In this document: positions 30,001 to 42,470 of the stretch, in pieces
Layout of the letters: every line of letters begins with the position of its first letter
How positions within the stretch are numbered: the first letter of the stretch is position 1
The notes under the pieces: generated by a model
The model's database searches: none
What the model saw: the letters and a program-made list of their open reading frames with translations, nothing else
What the model was told of the DNA's origin: nothing
NCBI GenBank assembly: GCA_032622095.1
Contig: CP136061.1
Location: forward strand, 36,027,797 to 36,091,796
Source of the DNA: Siphonodentalium dalli
Lineage: Eukaryota > Mollusca > Scaphopoda > Gadilida > Siphonodentaliidae
Length of the DNA stretch: 64,000 nucleotides
Direction of reading: 5' to 3'
Translations under genes and position numbers: made by a program

Positions 30001-30935
30001 TTACATACTCATATAGACTCTGGTCATCCTGAAATTATACGGCAAACTGTCTGCGGTAGGCGTTGTGCGAGTATCGTGTATATCAGATGCATGTGAAGTC
30101 TCCATATTCCACAATGATCCACACCATCAACCGTCGACATCGCACAGCGATGTATCCACTCCACGATTCAATGCAAGATTGTTTCCAAAACGACTGACTC
30201 CACCAATTGCTCATCGTCGGGAAACTAATGCCCCCCCCCCATCGCTTGCGCTCAAATCTTGAACATTTCGGTCGCATGTCTTAAAATACGACACGCAAAA
30301 CTACAGGCCGACCTGTTGAAGTATAATATATTGCACGCTTTTTAAGGGTCATAAAGGAGATGAAAAGCGGGTGTTATTAATTTAGTTACGCCGCTAGGAT
30401 CAATAGCGATACAATCCCCTATTTATAATATAATGGCACACTTTGTGATTCGCATCAGGCGAGATTAGAAAAACATTTAGTGTGGAGAATCAACTTTCAT
30501 TCTGCAAAATGTATAGCATCTGGATATTAAAAATACCATTGAGGGCAGTCCATCGTGGAGACACAGTCTAATCATGGATCTTCAGTAACCGTCAATCAAC
30601 GGTTTAAGTTGAAGCATGACATGCGTGGAATCCAACCAAACGAGGCCGGGAACAGTGGGCGTTTATAATATACCAATGATTGATTATCAATAGTTCGTGC
30701 GAACTCATACGCTGTCCACTGTATTGTCGTATAGACTACCGCATGATGATCGATCAGAAGCCACCGTGGATCACACCGAGTCGAACTAACTGAAGGAATA
30801 CCGAATTCATGATACACTCTATCGTTTTATATAACACTCATGAGGTTTTATAAATGTTTTTGACGTTCACGCTATAATAGATTGTCGAATGACGTAACAC
30901 CTGGTGGAATATTTATAAAGAGAAACACCTCTGTG
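27006..30935. other. Long gene-poor stretch upstream of the GPCR
   Basis: No convincing coding region. 27480-27700 contains sequence related in inverted orientation to 35260-35400 (shared words 'gaattcc', 'ggtggtgtctgattcgaac' versus its complement), so a dispersed repeat is present. Several CA-rich stretches and a C10 run (30232-30241) occur. The proximal promoter of the GPCR gene presumably lies near the end, but I see no certain TATA or initiator. Confidence 0.4.
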
Positions 30936-32204
30936 ATGGAAGGTAACGAAACGCAAATTCCTGACGATATATTGTTCCCATTGACCACCGAGGGCAATAC
31001 CCCTGGGTTGGAAGGCAACCATACTCAAGTTCCCGACGCTCCGCTGTTCTTGCTGGTTTTAATGCCAACTGTGTCAATGTGGACCATTATATCTAACATT
31101 TTCGTTGTGGCTGTTGTGCTGACGAACAAAACCTTCCGCAGCGATCCACACATGGTGGTGATAACTAGCTTAGCCCTGTGTGATGCTTGTGTGGGATTGT
31201 CAACAGTTTCGTCGATTTTTATATTCACGAATCCAACAGGTTTATTCAGAAAACCCATGATATGCTCAACAATCTTTCAATTATCATTCACTTCAATCGC
31301 CGCCTCATCACTCCACATTGTGCTGATATGTGTAGAGCGAATCACTGCTATTATGATACCTCACCAATTCAAACTTTTATTTACGTTAAAGAGGATTCTA
31401 ATGTATAGCATCGGCATATGGCTGTTTTCATTCGCTATTTTCTGTGTACCACCCATACTGTGGCTGAAAAAAGAAGATTTTGAATTGCCAGTGATATGCT
31501 CCATACGCACAGTGTACCTGCCTGAGGAAATAGGATCCTCTTATGTACTATTATGCTTAGTAGTCATATACAGTGTTGCAGCTCCAGTTTTTGGATTTCT
31601 CCTGTTCAAAGTGAGACTATTCTTCAAGCAATTATCACGACCAATTACTCAGATTGCTTGTGTCCCCATGAATACAGATCCACACACGACGGTCGATGCA
31701 CAGCTCCAAACCGAAACTCCGATGAGAGTGAATGTCACAAGCGAGAATATAGCAGCATCGACGTTCATGCAATCCCCAGAGCCTAGAGTTCAGTGTCACA
31801 GTACCGAGATGAATACAGATCCATGCAACACAGTCGGTGAACAGCTTCACATTGAAGCTCATGGCATAATGGATGCTCCAAACACATATATACCAGCAAG
31901 GAAGGCAAGAAAGTTTCCGCGTGTTGCAAAAAGAAGTCATAGAGGAAAGCTTAAAACTGTTGTGCTTCTGTTTGCACTGTTCACAATAACATTGCTACCA
32001 AATAGCTTGGTGGTCTTGATAGATGGTATCTCCGATGAAATTAGTATTAACCAGAAAATTAGATTTCTGGCTGCCTACGCCTGGGTGATCAACTCTTCTA
32101 TTAACCCATTTGTGTATGCAGTAACAATCGATAAATTCAAACAAGGACTAAAATCTGCTATTTGTTGTTGTTTTAGGCCATTTCATTCTATTATGAGGAG
32201 ATGA
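30936..32204 (+). CDS. Class A (rhodopsin-family) G-protein-coupled receptor, intronless, orphan
   Basis: 422 residues from the first ATG; an upstream in-frame TTG at 30882 is not a likely start. It has seven hydrophobic segments and an extracellular N terminus with N-glycosylation sites in two related words (EGNETQIPD, EGNHTQVPD). TM1 has the 'SNIFVV' Asn, TM2 'LALCDAC' the conserved Asp. TM3 ends in 'ERITAI' in place of DRY, TM6 lies before 'LPNSLVVLIDG', TM7 is 'NSSINPFVYA' (NPxxY), followed by a Cys-rich palmitoylation-type 'ICCCFRPF'. Intracellular loop 3 is about 110 residues and holds two copies of an 'MNTDP..TV.(A/E)QL' repeat. TM6 lacks the CWxP motif. Ligand unknown. This is the only intact host-type gene in the window. 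Confidence 0.88.
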   Translation: MEGNETQIPDDILFPLTTEGNTPGLEGNHTQVPDAPLFLLVLMPTVSMWTIISNIFVVAVVLTNKTFRSDPHMVVITSLALCDACVGLSTVSSIFIFTNPTGLFRKPMICSTIFQLSFTSIAASSLHIVLICVERITAIMIPHQFKLLFTLKRILMYSIGIWLFSFAIFCVPPILWLKKEDFELPVICSIRTVYLPEEIGSSYVLLCLVVIYSVAAPVFGFLLFKVRLFFKQLSRPITQIACVPMNTDPHTTVDAQLQTETPMRVNVTSENIAASTFMQSPEPRVQCHSTEMNTDPCNTVGEQLHIEAHGIMDAPNTYIPARKARKFPRVAKRSHRGKLKTVVLLFALFTITLLPNSLVVLIDGISDEISINQKIRFLAAYAWVINSSINPFVYAVTIDKFKQGLKSAICCCFRPFHSIMRR

Positions 32205-32422
32205 ACAACTTAGGTACCCTTCACTCTTAACCGGGGTGTTCATTGTATGACTTTGAAAATCAGTCGGGTTTAGAAATTTTACGAGCTTCAAATACTAACA
32301 TTCAATGTAAGCTAATATTGACCGAAGTTCTGATAGCAACCGAACAATGTTGTTGTTGTTGTATTGGTGATGATGATTGTGTTAACCCTTCCATGGCCGG
32401 ATCCTCCTGATTTTTGCGAAAA

Positions 32423-32555
32423 CCCTGTGCCAATACATTCTCTTATATATGAGAGTATCCAATATATGGAGCCTGGCATATACATGTATAAGAGAATGCA
32501 TAGGCCTAACAATATTTATCTTGGACTAGTAAGCCAGTGCATTCTCGTATAACTT
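32423..32555. mobile_element. MITE related to 55695-55924 (truncated or diverged)
   Basis: Starts 'ccctgtgccaatacattctc' and contains inverted words 'tataagagaatgcat', like the palindromic element at 55695-55924 but with a diverged and shorter right half ending near 'cagtgcattctcgtata'. Confidence 0.55.
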
Positions 32556-32689
32556 CTCGTCAAGAGCCCGACTAAGGGAGTGTTATTTCTCAATTAGTTG
32601 ATAATTATGCTGTGCTATATATGGCCAGGAATGAAGCCTGATTGAAACTGGTAAATGAATTCGTTATCATAGGAATATTCAGATAGGTA

Positions 32690-32987
32690 TATCAATACCA
32701 CTTTCTCGAAAGCCTTACTCAAACAAGGTAACAATGATATTAGGCGGTAGTTGATACGGGAAGTGTGATATATTGTGTTAAAGATTGGCACAACTTTCGC
32801 ATTTCTCCATATAGCAGAGAATTCACTGGATTTTAACGATTTTTTAACAGCATTTTAAGTGGTTTTTCTACAGCGGATGTAACACCTTGGATCATTTTTA
32901 CTGTAATGCTGTCATACACTGATGCGTTGTTTTGGTTCAATTATTTAATCGCCAAGTGGATGTCTTCGGTGTTTATTTCTAACTCAG
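32690..32987 (-). pseudogene. LINE RT fragment, N-terminal palm
   Basis: The minus strand encodes 'EINTEDIHLAIK', further on 'YDSITVKMIQGVTSAVEKPL', and at its far end 'INYRLISLLPCLSKAFEKV', the early RT motifs of a Jockey/CR1-like LINE, with stops and frame changes between them. Interrupted by the TTAA-flanked MITE at 32988. Confidence 0.6.
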
Positions 32988-33489
32988 TTAAAGGCACGTG
33001 CGGCCTTAATTGTCGAAAATATTCATATTTGTTCCAAACACCGTAAACAGAAAAACATTAAAACGCATACAGTTCCGTTCATATATACCATGACCATCGC
33101 GTAAACAGCATGTTATCATAAAGACCTACTATATTTTACCTAAGCAAGAGCCTGATTGTGTTACAGAAGACAGCACAATGCTACTGGCTAATCACACACA
33201 CATGTCATAAACGCTCTTTATTATTTCCATATAAGGTATTCACCAACAAAGAACGCTCTTTATGTTTACAATCATAATATAAACAAACACCAGAAAAGTA
33301 ACTTTTTATGCTTTTGTTTACATAACAATGGTCAAACAAATGACCATAACATACTGTTTATGCGATATTTTTTATTTGTATACGGACAAAGTCTATCTAC
33401 ATTTTGATGTTCTTTCTGTTTGTGACGGTTTTTTATGGGTGGAGATATTTTCACAGGATACCCACCGCCAAGGCCAACCGTGTCTTTAA
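32988..33489. mobile_element. TTAA-flanked MITE, ~494 bp
   Basis: Flanked by TTAA on both sides (32988-32991 and 33486-33489). Termini are AGGCACGTGCGGCCTTAA and the inverse of AGACACGGTTGGCCTTGG, with imperfect inverted repeats for about 70 bp. It is the same family as 42974-43475 and the units in the 39690-42005 array. TTAA duplication suggests a piggyBac-type transposase in trans. It sits inside a LINE. Confidence 0.75.
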
Positions 33490-33659
33490 TGTAGCTTCGC
33501 GTGCTTTAATAAATGGGGGGAGACCACAAGACGTAATCAAGGCTCCAATTAACAAGGTGTTCGAGCGATGTAATTTCTGTATTTGGTTTCGGACCCATCA
33601 ATTCCTTAAGACTTCACCAGATGTACACCGGGGACGTAGAGATCTAAAATTGCATTGTA

Positions 33660-33925
33660 AAATTTCTTCGCGGTGTATTTTGCATATTTTATTTTATTGT
33701 TAACCTTATTATTTTGTATTCATTCAAATCCTTCTCTTTGTCTGACTTTATGGCTTTTTTGGCGAACTCTGTCGTTTCTCTTGATACGTCATCGTATTTC
33801 AGTTGTAAACCAGTGTTTATCTCTCAGGCCCATCAGGACAAGCGATGTCGGAATTATTCGATCCATTATATCTAGAAATTTACATGTGAACAGTTCAGTC
33901 ACCTGATCGCCAGGCCGTTGTTATC
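33660..33925 (-). pseudogene. LINE linker fragment between endonuclease and RT
   Basis: The minus-strand frame includes 'GDQVTELFTCKFLDIMDRII' and 'WFTTEIRYDVSRETTEFAKK', the usual linker preceding the RT domain in LINE ORF2. With the RT piece at 32690-32987 it forms one minus-strand LINE remnant split by the MITE. Confidence 0.55.
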
Positions 33926-34383
33926 AATGTTTGTACATCTGTTGTATTTGCATATTGTGTTATTTATTTTCGTTCATATATTTATTTATGGCAAGAGATC
34001 TCCATTTACAACACCATGAACACATATATTATATAGCATCAATATTGGCATCATGACAGCTGTTCGAAACCACCGGGAAGCCGACCTCGGGGATGAATCC
34101 ACATCAATAGTATTCGGGGTATGTAGAAAAATAGCATATCTCCGGGAATAATGTGTTGTCACTGCAAAAACTGCGACACTAATAGGATAGGTCAGATATC
34201 ATGCAGCATCTATTAGTATCAATAGATCGTGCTATTGCATATAGTGTCCGCTCTGTTGTGAATATAGAATTATTACAAGTTGCTCATCGATCACTTTTCA
34301 AAGTGGAGAGCCCGATGAGAAATTATTTTTGGAAAAAAATCCGACGAACATTTTCGCTAGAAACAAAATTGACAGAATCTTGT

Positions 34384-35170
34384 GACATTTCTCATGCGGA
34401 TATATAGGTATACTTATTCAGTAATAATGTTATATTTCTCATAGGTATACTTATTCAGTAATCATGTTATATTTCTCATGCGGATATATAGGTATACTTA
34501 TTCAGTAATCATGTTATATTTCTCATGCGGATATATAGGTATACTTATTCAGTAATCATGTTATATTTCTCATGCGGATATATAGGTATACTTATTCAGT
34601 AATCATGTTATATTTCTCATGCGGATATATAGGTATACTTATTCAGTAATCATGTTATATTTCTCATGCGGATATATAGGTATACTTATTCAGTAATCAT
34701 GTTATATTTCTCATGCGGATATATAAGTATACTTATTCAGTAATCATGTTATATTCATGCGGATATATAGGTATACTTATTCAGTAATCATGTTATATTT
34801 CTCATGCGGATATATAGGTATACTTATTCACTAATCATGTTATATTTCTCATGCGGATATATAGGTATACTTATTCACTAATCATGTTATATTTCTCATG
34901 CGGATATATAAGTATACTTATTCAGTAATCATGTTATATTCATGCGGATATATAGGTATACTTATTCAGTAATCATGTTATATTCATGCGGATATATAGG
35001 TATACTTATTCAGTAATAATGTTATATTTCTCATGCGGATATATAGGTATACTTATTCAGTAATCATGTTATATTTCTCATGCGGATATATAGGTATACG
35101 TATTCAGTAATCATGTTATATTTCTCATGCGTATATAGGTATGCTTATTCAGTAATCATGTTCTATTCAT
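34384..35170. repeat. 47-bp tandem repeat array, ~17 copies
   Basis: The unit contains 'catgcggatatataggtata' then 'cttattcagtaatcatgtta'. The period is 47 bp (34481 to 34528), with some copies 4 bp shorter lacking 'tttc'. The preceding 33926-34383 shows nothing I recognise. Confidence 0.95.
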
Positions 35171-35408
35171 GCGGATACATCAGTAATCATGTTGTATTCA
35201 TGAACATAGACAAGTATACTACCATGCCGATCACACGTGAAAGAATTGATGTTTGAAAGCATGTGTGATGACACGTGCTGGGGAATTCCAGTTTGAACCA
35301 GGCATCACCATATATGTCATATATGGAATTCGAGGTGGAGAAAATAAATAGATTTCAAGATTCGGAATATTTAGGGGAGTTAACTCGGACAGGACACCAG
35401 TATTCTCA

Positions 35409-37910
35409 GTTTATCTATGGTTTCTTGTGTTAGGTGTGTATGATACGTTGTTTATCTATGGTTTCTTGTGTTAGGTGTGTATGATACGTTGTTTATCTAT
35501 GGTTTCTTGTGTTAGGTGTGTATGATACGTTGTTTATCTATGGTTTCTTGTGTTAGGTGTGTATGATACGTTGTTTACCTATGGTTTCTTGTGTTAGGTG
35601 TGTATGATACGTTGTTTATCTATGGTTTCTTGTGTTAGGTGTGTATGATACGTTGTTTATATATGGTTTCTTGTGTTAGGTGTGTATGATACGTTGTTTA
35701 TCTATGGTTTCTTGTGTTAGGTGTGTATGATACGTTGTTTATCTATGGTTTCCTGTGTTAGGTGTGTATGATACGTTGTTTATCTATGGTTTCTTGTGTT
35801 AGGTGTGTATGATACGTTGTTTATCTATGGTTTCTTGTGTTAGGTGTGTATGATACGTTGTTTATCTATGGTTTCTTGTGTTAGGTGTGTATGATACGTT
35901 GTTTATCTATGGTTTCTTGTGTTAGGTGTGTATGATACGTTGTTTATCTATGGTTTCTTGTGTTAGGTGTGTATGATACGTTGTTTATCTATGGTTTCTT
36001 GTGTTAGGTGTGTATGATACGTTGTTTATCTATGGTTTCTTGTGTTAGGTGTGTATGATACGTTGTTTATCTATGGTTTCTTGTGTTAGGTGTGTATGAT
36101 ACGTTGTTTATCTATGGTTTCTTGTGTTAGGTGTGTATGATACGTTGTTTATCTATGGTTTCTTGTGTTAGGTGTGTATGATACGTTGTTTATCTATGGT
36201 TTCTTGTGTTAGGTGTGTATGATACGTTGTTTACCTATGGTTTCTTGTGTTAGGTGTGTATGATACGTTGTTTATCTATGGTTTCTTGTGTTAGGTGTGT
36301 ATGATACGTTGTTTATCTATGGTTTCTTGTGTTAGGTGTGTATGATACGTTGTTTATCTATGGTTTCTTGTGTTAGGTGTGTATGATACGTTATTTATCT
36401 ATGGTTTCTTGTGTTAGGTGTGTATGATACGTTGTTTATCTATGGTTTCTTGTGTTAGGTGTGTATGATACGTTGTTTATCTATGGTTTCTTGTGTTAGG
36501 TGTGTATGATACGTTGTTTATCTATGGTTTCTTGTGTTAGGTGTGTATGATACGTTGTTTATCTATGGTTTCTTGTGTTAGTTGTGTATGATACGTTGTT
36601 TATCTATGGTTTCTTGTGTTAGGTGTGTATGATACGTTGTTTATCTATGGTTTCTTGTGTTAGGTGTGTATGATACGTTGTTTATCTATGGTTTCTTGTG
36701 TTAGGTGTGTATGATACGTTGTTTATCTATGGTTTCTTGTGTTAGGTGTGTATGATACGTTGTTTATCTATGGTTTCTTGTGTGAGGTGTGTATGATACG
36801 TTGTTTATCTATGGTTTCTTGTGTTAGGTGTGTATGATACGTTGTTTATCTATGGTTTCTTGTGTTAGGTGTGTAAGATACGTTGTTTATCTATGGTTTC
36901 TTGTGTTAGGTGTGTATGATACGTTGTTTATCTATGGTTTCTTGTGTTAGGTGTGTATGATACGTTGTTTACCTATGGTTTCTTGTGTTAGGTGTGTATG
37001 ATACGTTGTTTACCTATGGTTTCTTGTGTTAGGTGTGTATGATACGTTGTTTATATATGGTTTCTTGTGTTAGGTGTGTATGATACGTTGTTTATCTATG
37101 GTTTCTTGTGTTAGGTGTGTATGATACGTTGTTTATCTATGGTTTCTTGTGTTGGGTGTGTATGATACGTTGTTTATCTATGGTTTCTTGTGTTAGGTGT
37201 GTATGATACGTTGTTTATCTATGGTTTCTTGTGTTAGGTGTGTATGATACGTTGTTTATCTATGGTTTCTTGTGTTAGGTGTGTATGATACGTTGTTTAT
37301 CTATGGTTTCTTGTGTTCGGTGTGTATGATACGTTGTTTATCTATGGTTTCTTGTGTTAGGTGTGTATGATACGTTGTTTATCTATGGTTTCTTGTGTTA
37401 GGTGTGTATGATACGTTGTTTATCTATGGTTTCTTGTGTTAGGTGTGTATGATACGTTGTTTATCTATGGTTTCTTGTGTTAGGTGTGTATGATACGTTG
37501 TTTATCTATGGTTTCTTGTGTTAGGTGTGTATGATACGTTGTTTATCTATGGTTTCTTGTGTTAGGTGTGTATGATACGTTGTTTATCTATGGTTTCTTG
37601 TGTTAGGTGTGTATGATACGTTGTTTATCTATGGTTTCTTGTGTTAGGTGTGTATGATACGTTGTTTATCTATGGTTTCTTGTGTTAGGTGTGTATGATA
37701 CGTTGTTTATCTATGGTTTCTTGTGTTAGGTGTGTATGATACGTTGTTTATCTATGGTTTCTTGTGTTAGGTGTGTATGATGCGTTGTTTATCTATGGTT
37801 TCTTGTGTTAGGTGTGTATGTTACGTTGTTTATCTATGGTTTCTTGTGTTAGGTGTGTATGATACGTTGTTTATCTATGGTTTCTTGTGTTAGGTGTGTA
37901 TGATACGTTG
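35409..37910. repeat. 41-bp satellite array, ~61 copies
   Basis: The unit reads 'tttatctatggtttcttgtg' then 'ttaggtgtgtatgatacgtt' plus one G. The period is 41 bp with very few substitutions across 2.5 kb, indicating recent amplification or homogenisation. There are no spacers, so it is not CRISPR-like. Confidence 0.98.
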
Positions 37911-38217
37911 TGTCTGCGTAATGGTTGAGTTCGTTGTTCTCATTGTTTGTACATCTGTCATTGCGGATATTGTGTTATTTATTTTCGTTCAGAGATGTAT
38001 TCAGGGTCCCGAAACTCTGATTGCAACACCATAAAAATAATCTTATTTGACATCAATATTGGCATTGTTCCTCATGAAAACTGCTGGAAACCATATGTAA
38101 CATATATTATACTTCCAAATACCACCCAATTTTTAGTATGATATTGAAAATTTAACGCAATGATTATTGCTGTCCCTCTATATCACCGAAAGTGGTCTAT
38201 AAATAGAGGATCTGCAA

Positions 38218-38345
38218 CGAGTCCCCAGTTTATAGCGGAATTACAAAACGAGTCCAGTAAATTAGGTCTGGACCGAGCATTTGGCGAGGACCAGACCTAA
38301 TTTACTGGACGAGTTTTGGAATTTCCGCTATAAACTGTGGACTCG
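38218..38345. repeat. Long hairpin (55-bp inverted repeat)
   Basis: The arm 38218-38272 (cgagtccccagtttatagcg ... ggtctgg) is inverted at 38290-38345 with a loop under 20 bp and a few mismatches. Flanks 37911-38217 and 38346-38780 hold no gene. Confidence 0.85.
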
Positions 38346-38789
38346 ATGTAGATTATATTTATTACATGATCCAAAACATCGAAACAACATACTTAAATCA
38401 ACAAATGTGACAGGAAACTATAACATCGGCTTATATAAGGCATGCGATGACGTTTCACGTAACTATTAGTTGTTTGTCCGCGTAAAGAAATAGTCCCAGA
38501 TATATAAAGACTCTTTGGCGCATTTAATGGCGTATATTTAATGACATAACTTTTCAAACTCTTCATTTATGATATTTTGTTGGAAAAGTATTGGAAGCAA
38601 TAGTATTTTGAGACGTAGCGAACGGAATGTTAACAGACGACAAACCGGAAGTCAAAAGTCACCTGGCACTATTTCCTGTTATTAAACGAACGTTTAATAT
38701 CACAATTTATAGAATCGGTTTATTGAATGGAATAAGGTAGGATCGTGTAATAAAATTGTATCTTAAATAATAATCTACTTATATAAGAT

Positions 38790-39175
38790 TTAAAGACATA
38801 TTATGTACTTTTGCGGGTGCGTGAAACTGATCAGTTAGTAACCAGACGATATGCAAACTGGAAGAATGTAGCATTTTACTAACATCGCCGAAAATCTGAA
38901 GCAAATCGACCGTACCACTCCATAGAAAACATCGTCTGAACTACGCTCAATTGTAAATATTTACTATTCGATTCGGGACGCGTCTATCGACGATAAACTA
39001 ACGAAAACGATTTCGCCATCGAGAGTGACTGCATTTAATTAATATATAAGAATGACGGTGTGTGTTGTCAATTTGGATATAATATTTGTAAAAATTACTA
39101 CTTTGACCAAGATTATACTCCATGTCTATTTGATCACACAGCCGGAGTGTTTCACATCACTTTAAGAAGGTGCTG
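38790..39175. repeat. Diverged copy of the ~630-bp repeat
   Basis: Matches the middle of 19915-20547 with scattered substitutions and small gaps (shared words 'aatgacggtgtgtgttgtca', 'aactaacgaaaacgatttcg'). Confidence 0.85.
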
Positions 39176-39689
39176 ACTCTGTACTTTTTGAAGTTCCAAT
39201 ATAACGGTAGATCAACTCTGATTCAACCATAAGTCTTGAATATGTGAATAATGCTTAATCTTTACGACCACGGACGGGTTCATCACTTGATTTCGTTTAA
39301 TATTTTACACAGTTAGCCAGTTCTCTTCCTGAATTTTTAGATCATTCAGGCTTGATAATTTTGTATTCATTATGAGAAATGTGAAAACAGAAACTATCAA
39401 TATCATATGTAACATGATGCGCGAGCCGTCTTCGCCAGAAGAGAAATTTACAGCTGAAGTTAGAATAGACGCTCAGGCTTAAGTGTGACAATATTGCACA
39501 TATGTTCCTTGAATTTTATGTATCTGTATAAATAATTATATATTAATGTAATGTATATTCATGTTTTATTTATTTATTCATCTTTATTATCATTGTGTAA
39601 CTGCGTCCATTGAGGTGTATTGCAATAAACATCTTGCATCTTTTAACTTATATTTATCATATTTTTGTAATGGATGCGCTTGTTTTATC

Positions 39690-42005
39690 AAAACGATAGT
39701 AATAACCACCGTGATTATGTGGTCGGTTTGAAACAAGCGATAATAATAACAACCAGCGCGATTATGTGGTAGATTTGCAACAAGCGATAGAGCCATTAAA
39801 ATATATTATAATCTGTGTGTGTTCGAATATTTTATACACATAATGGCTTTTCCTCGATTCGTTCAGCTTTGCCAAAAACCACGAAAAAATAAAATGACTA
39901 CTATAGAAAATATAATGGTAATTTTCTTAAAGATACGGGCGGCGTTGCCGGTGGGTATGCTGTTAAAATATTCACCTCCGTCAAAAACCGCCATAAACAG
40001 AAGGAATAGTAAGATATAGACATACTGTGTTTTTATGCCAATCAGAAATATGGCATAAACAGTATGTTATTGTCAACTCCCCCCCTTGTTATGTAAACAA
40101 AAGCAAAAAACGTTACGTTTCCTTGCTTTTGTTTAGATCCGGATATGGTAAACATAAAGAGCGTTATTTGTTACTGTTTTCCTGATATGGAAATAATAAA
40201 GAGCGTTTATATAATTTTTGTGTGATTAACCAATAGAATTGCGCTGTGTTATGTAAACAGAAGCACAACTTCTGTAACACGAGCGGTCTCTTGTTTACGT
40301 ACACCATCGTGCGTCTTGGCGACAATATACTATTTACGCGCTGATTATGTTTGGCATATGAGCGGAACTGTATATTTTTGGTGTTCCTTCTGTTGATGGC
40401 GATTTGAACAAATATAAATATTTCTGCAACGAACGCCGCCCGTGCCTTTAATAGCATCAATTTTCTCTCCCATGCAACAGCATGGAAAGGTCCCACAAAA
40501 ACCAGAGCAAATTAGCAGGACCACTTAACCAGAGACGGTTATGCGTCATGATCTGGGACGTGATTATGTGGTCGGTTTGCAACACGCGATAGTAATAACC
40601 ACCGTGATTATGTGGTCGGTTTGAAGCAAGCGATAATAATAACCAGCGCGATTATGTGGTAGATTTGCAACAAGCGATAGAGCCATTAAAATATATTATA
40701 ATCTGTGTGTGTTCGAATATTTTATACACATAATGGCTTTTCCTCGATTCGTTCAGCTTTGCCAAAAACCACGAAAATGACTACTTTAGAAAATATAATG
40801 GAAATTTTCTTAAAGATACGGGCGGCGTTGCCGGTGGGTATGCTGTTAAAATATTCACCTCCGTCAAAAACCGCCATAAACAGAAGGAATAGTAAGATAT
40901 AGACATACTGTGTTTTTATGCCAATCAGAAATATGGTATAAATAGTGATTAACCAATAGAATTGCGCTGTGTTATGTTAACAGAAGCACAACTTCTGTAA
41001 CACGAGCAGTCTCTTGTTTACATACACCATCGTACGTCTTGACGACAATATACTATTTACGCGCTGATTATGTTTGGCATATGAGCAGAACTGTATATAT
41101 TTTGGTGTTCCTTCTGTTGATGGCGATTTGAACAAATATAAATATTTCTGCAACGAACGCCGCCCGTGCCTTTAATAGCATCAATTTTTTCTCCCATGCA
41201 ACAGCATGGAAAGGTCCCACAAAAACCAGAGCAAATTAGCAGGACCACTTAACCAGAGACGATTATGCGTCATGATCTGGGACGTGATTATGTGGTCGGT
41301 TTGCAACACGCGATAGTAATAACCACCGTGATTATGTGGTCGGTTTGAAGCAAGCGATAATAATAACCAGCGCGATTATGTGGTAGATTTGCAACAAGCG
41401 ATAGAGCCATTAAAATATATTATAATCTGTGTGTGTTCGAATATTTTATACACATAATGGCTTTTCCTCGATTCGTTCAGCTTTGCCAAAAACCACGAAA
41501 ATGACTACTTTAGAAAATATAATGGAAATTTTCTTAAAGATACGGGCGGCGTTGCCTGTGGGTATGCTGTTAAAATATTCACCTCCGTCAAAAACCGCCA
41601 TAAACAGAAGGAATAGTAAGATATAGACATACTGTGTTTTTATGCCAATCAGAAATATGGTATAAATAGTGATTAACCAATATAATTGCGCTGTGTTATG
41701 TTAACAGAAGCACAACTTCTGTAACACGAGCAGTCTCTTGTTTACATACACCATCGTACGCCTTGACGACAATATACTATTTACGCGCTGATTATGTTTG
41801 TCATATGAGCAGAACTGTATATATTTTGGTGTTCCTTCTGTTGATGGCGATTTGAACAAATATAAATATTTCTGCAACGAACGCCGCCCGTGCCATTAAT
41901 AGCATAAATTTTCGCTCCCATGCAGCAGCATGGAAAGGTGCCACAAAAACCAGAGCAAATTAGCAGGACCACTCAATCAGAGACGACTATACGTCATGAT
42001 CTGGG
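39690..42005. repeat. Tandem array of ~724-886-bp units, 3 copies, each holding a TTAA MITE
   Basis: The motif 'catacacataatggcttttc'-type segment recurs near 39833, 40727 and 41451; copies 2 and 3 are 724 bp apart, and copy 1 is longer by an internal segment. Each unit contains a TTAA-flanked MITE (TTAA AGATACGGGCGGCG ... CCCGTGCCT TTAA) of the same family as 32988-33489. Small recurring frames are by-products of the repeat. 39176-39689 shows nothing recognisable. Confidence 0.85.
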
Positions 42006-42386
42006 ACGCCTTCAACAGAAGGGTCACAGTTAAAACTATACTGTCGGAGATATATGCATATATCACATGAAACCCTATTATATCATTAAAAGGCCATAAC
42101 ATATTTCCTTATCTCTTACTAGTTACATATCACTTGGCATCGCGCCAACAAAAAGACCGCACGTCTCTACATTGATTCAGGCGCATTAATACTATTTCGA
42201 AAATCCGCGCATGACTCAGAGCGTGCAATACTGTCGTTTACGGTTGTGAAGCGTATCAGCCAACGCTGTAAATGTATTCATTTTGCAGCTTCCTTTAAGG
42301 ATTTTAATTTGTTAAAAAGGCACAGAGCTCTAGTTTTTTCATGTGACATACACAATCTTCAACTCGTAATGTGGGCATATGAAATT

Positions 42387-42470
42387 TTATGAAACTATTT
42401 TTGATAAATTTGATTCACAACTCGTCTACGACTCGTTGTGAATCAAATTTGTCAAACTCGTTTCATACAA
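42387..42470. repeat. Short palindrome
   Basis: 'gataaatttgattcacaac' and its inverse 'gttgtgaatcaaatttgtc' are separated by about 15 bp, with the pairing extending outward to 'atgaaac/gtttcat'. Confidence 0.75.

Noticed and set aside
35409-37910. CRISPR-like array
   Set aside because: The 41-bp repeats are contiguous with no unique spacers and there are no cas genes; the context is eukaryotic.
39819-41626. Recurring ~65-codon frame in three tandem units
   Set aside because: It overlaps the MITE and repeat sequence; recurrence follows from the tandem duplication.
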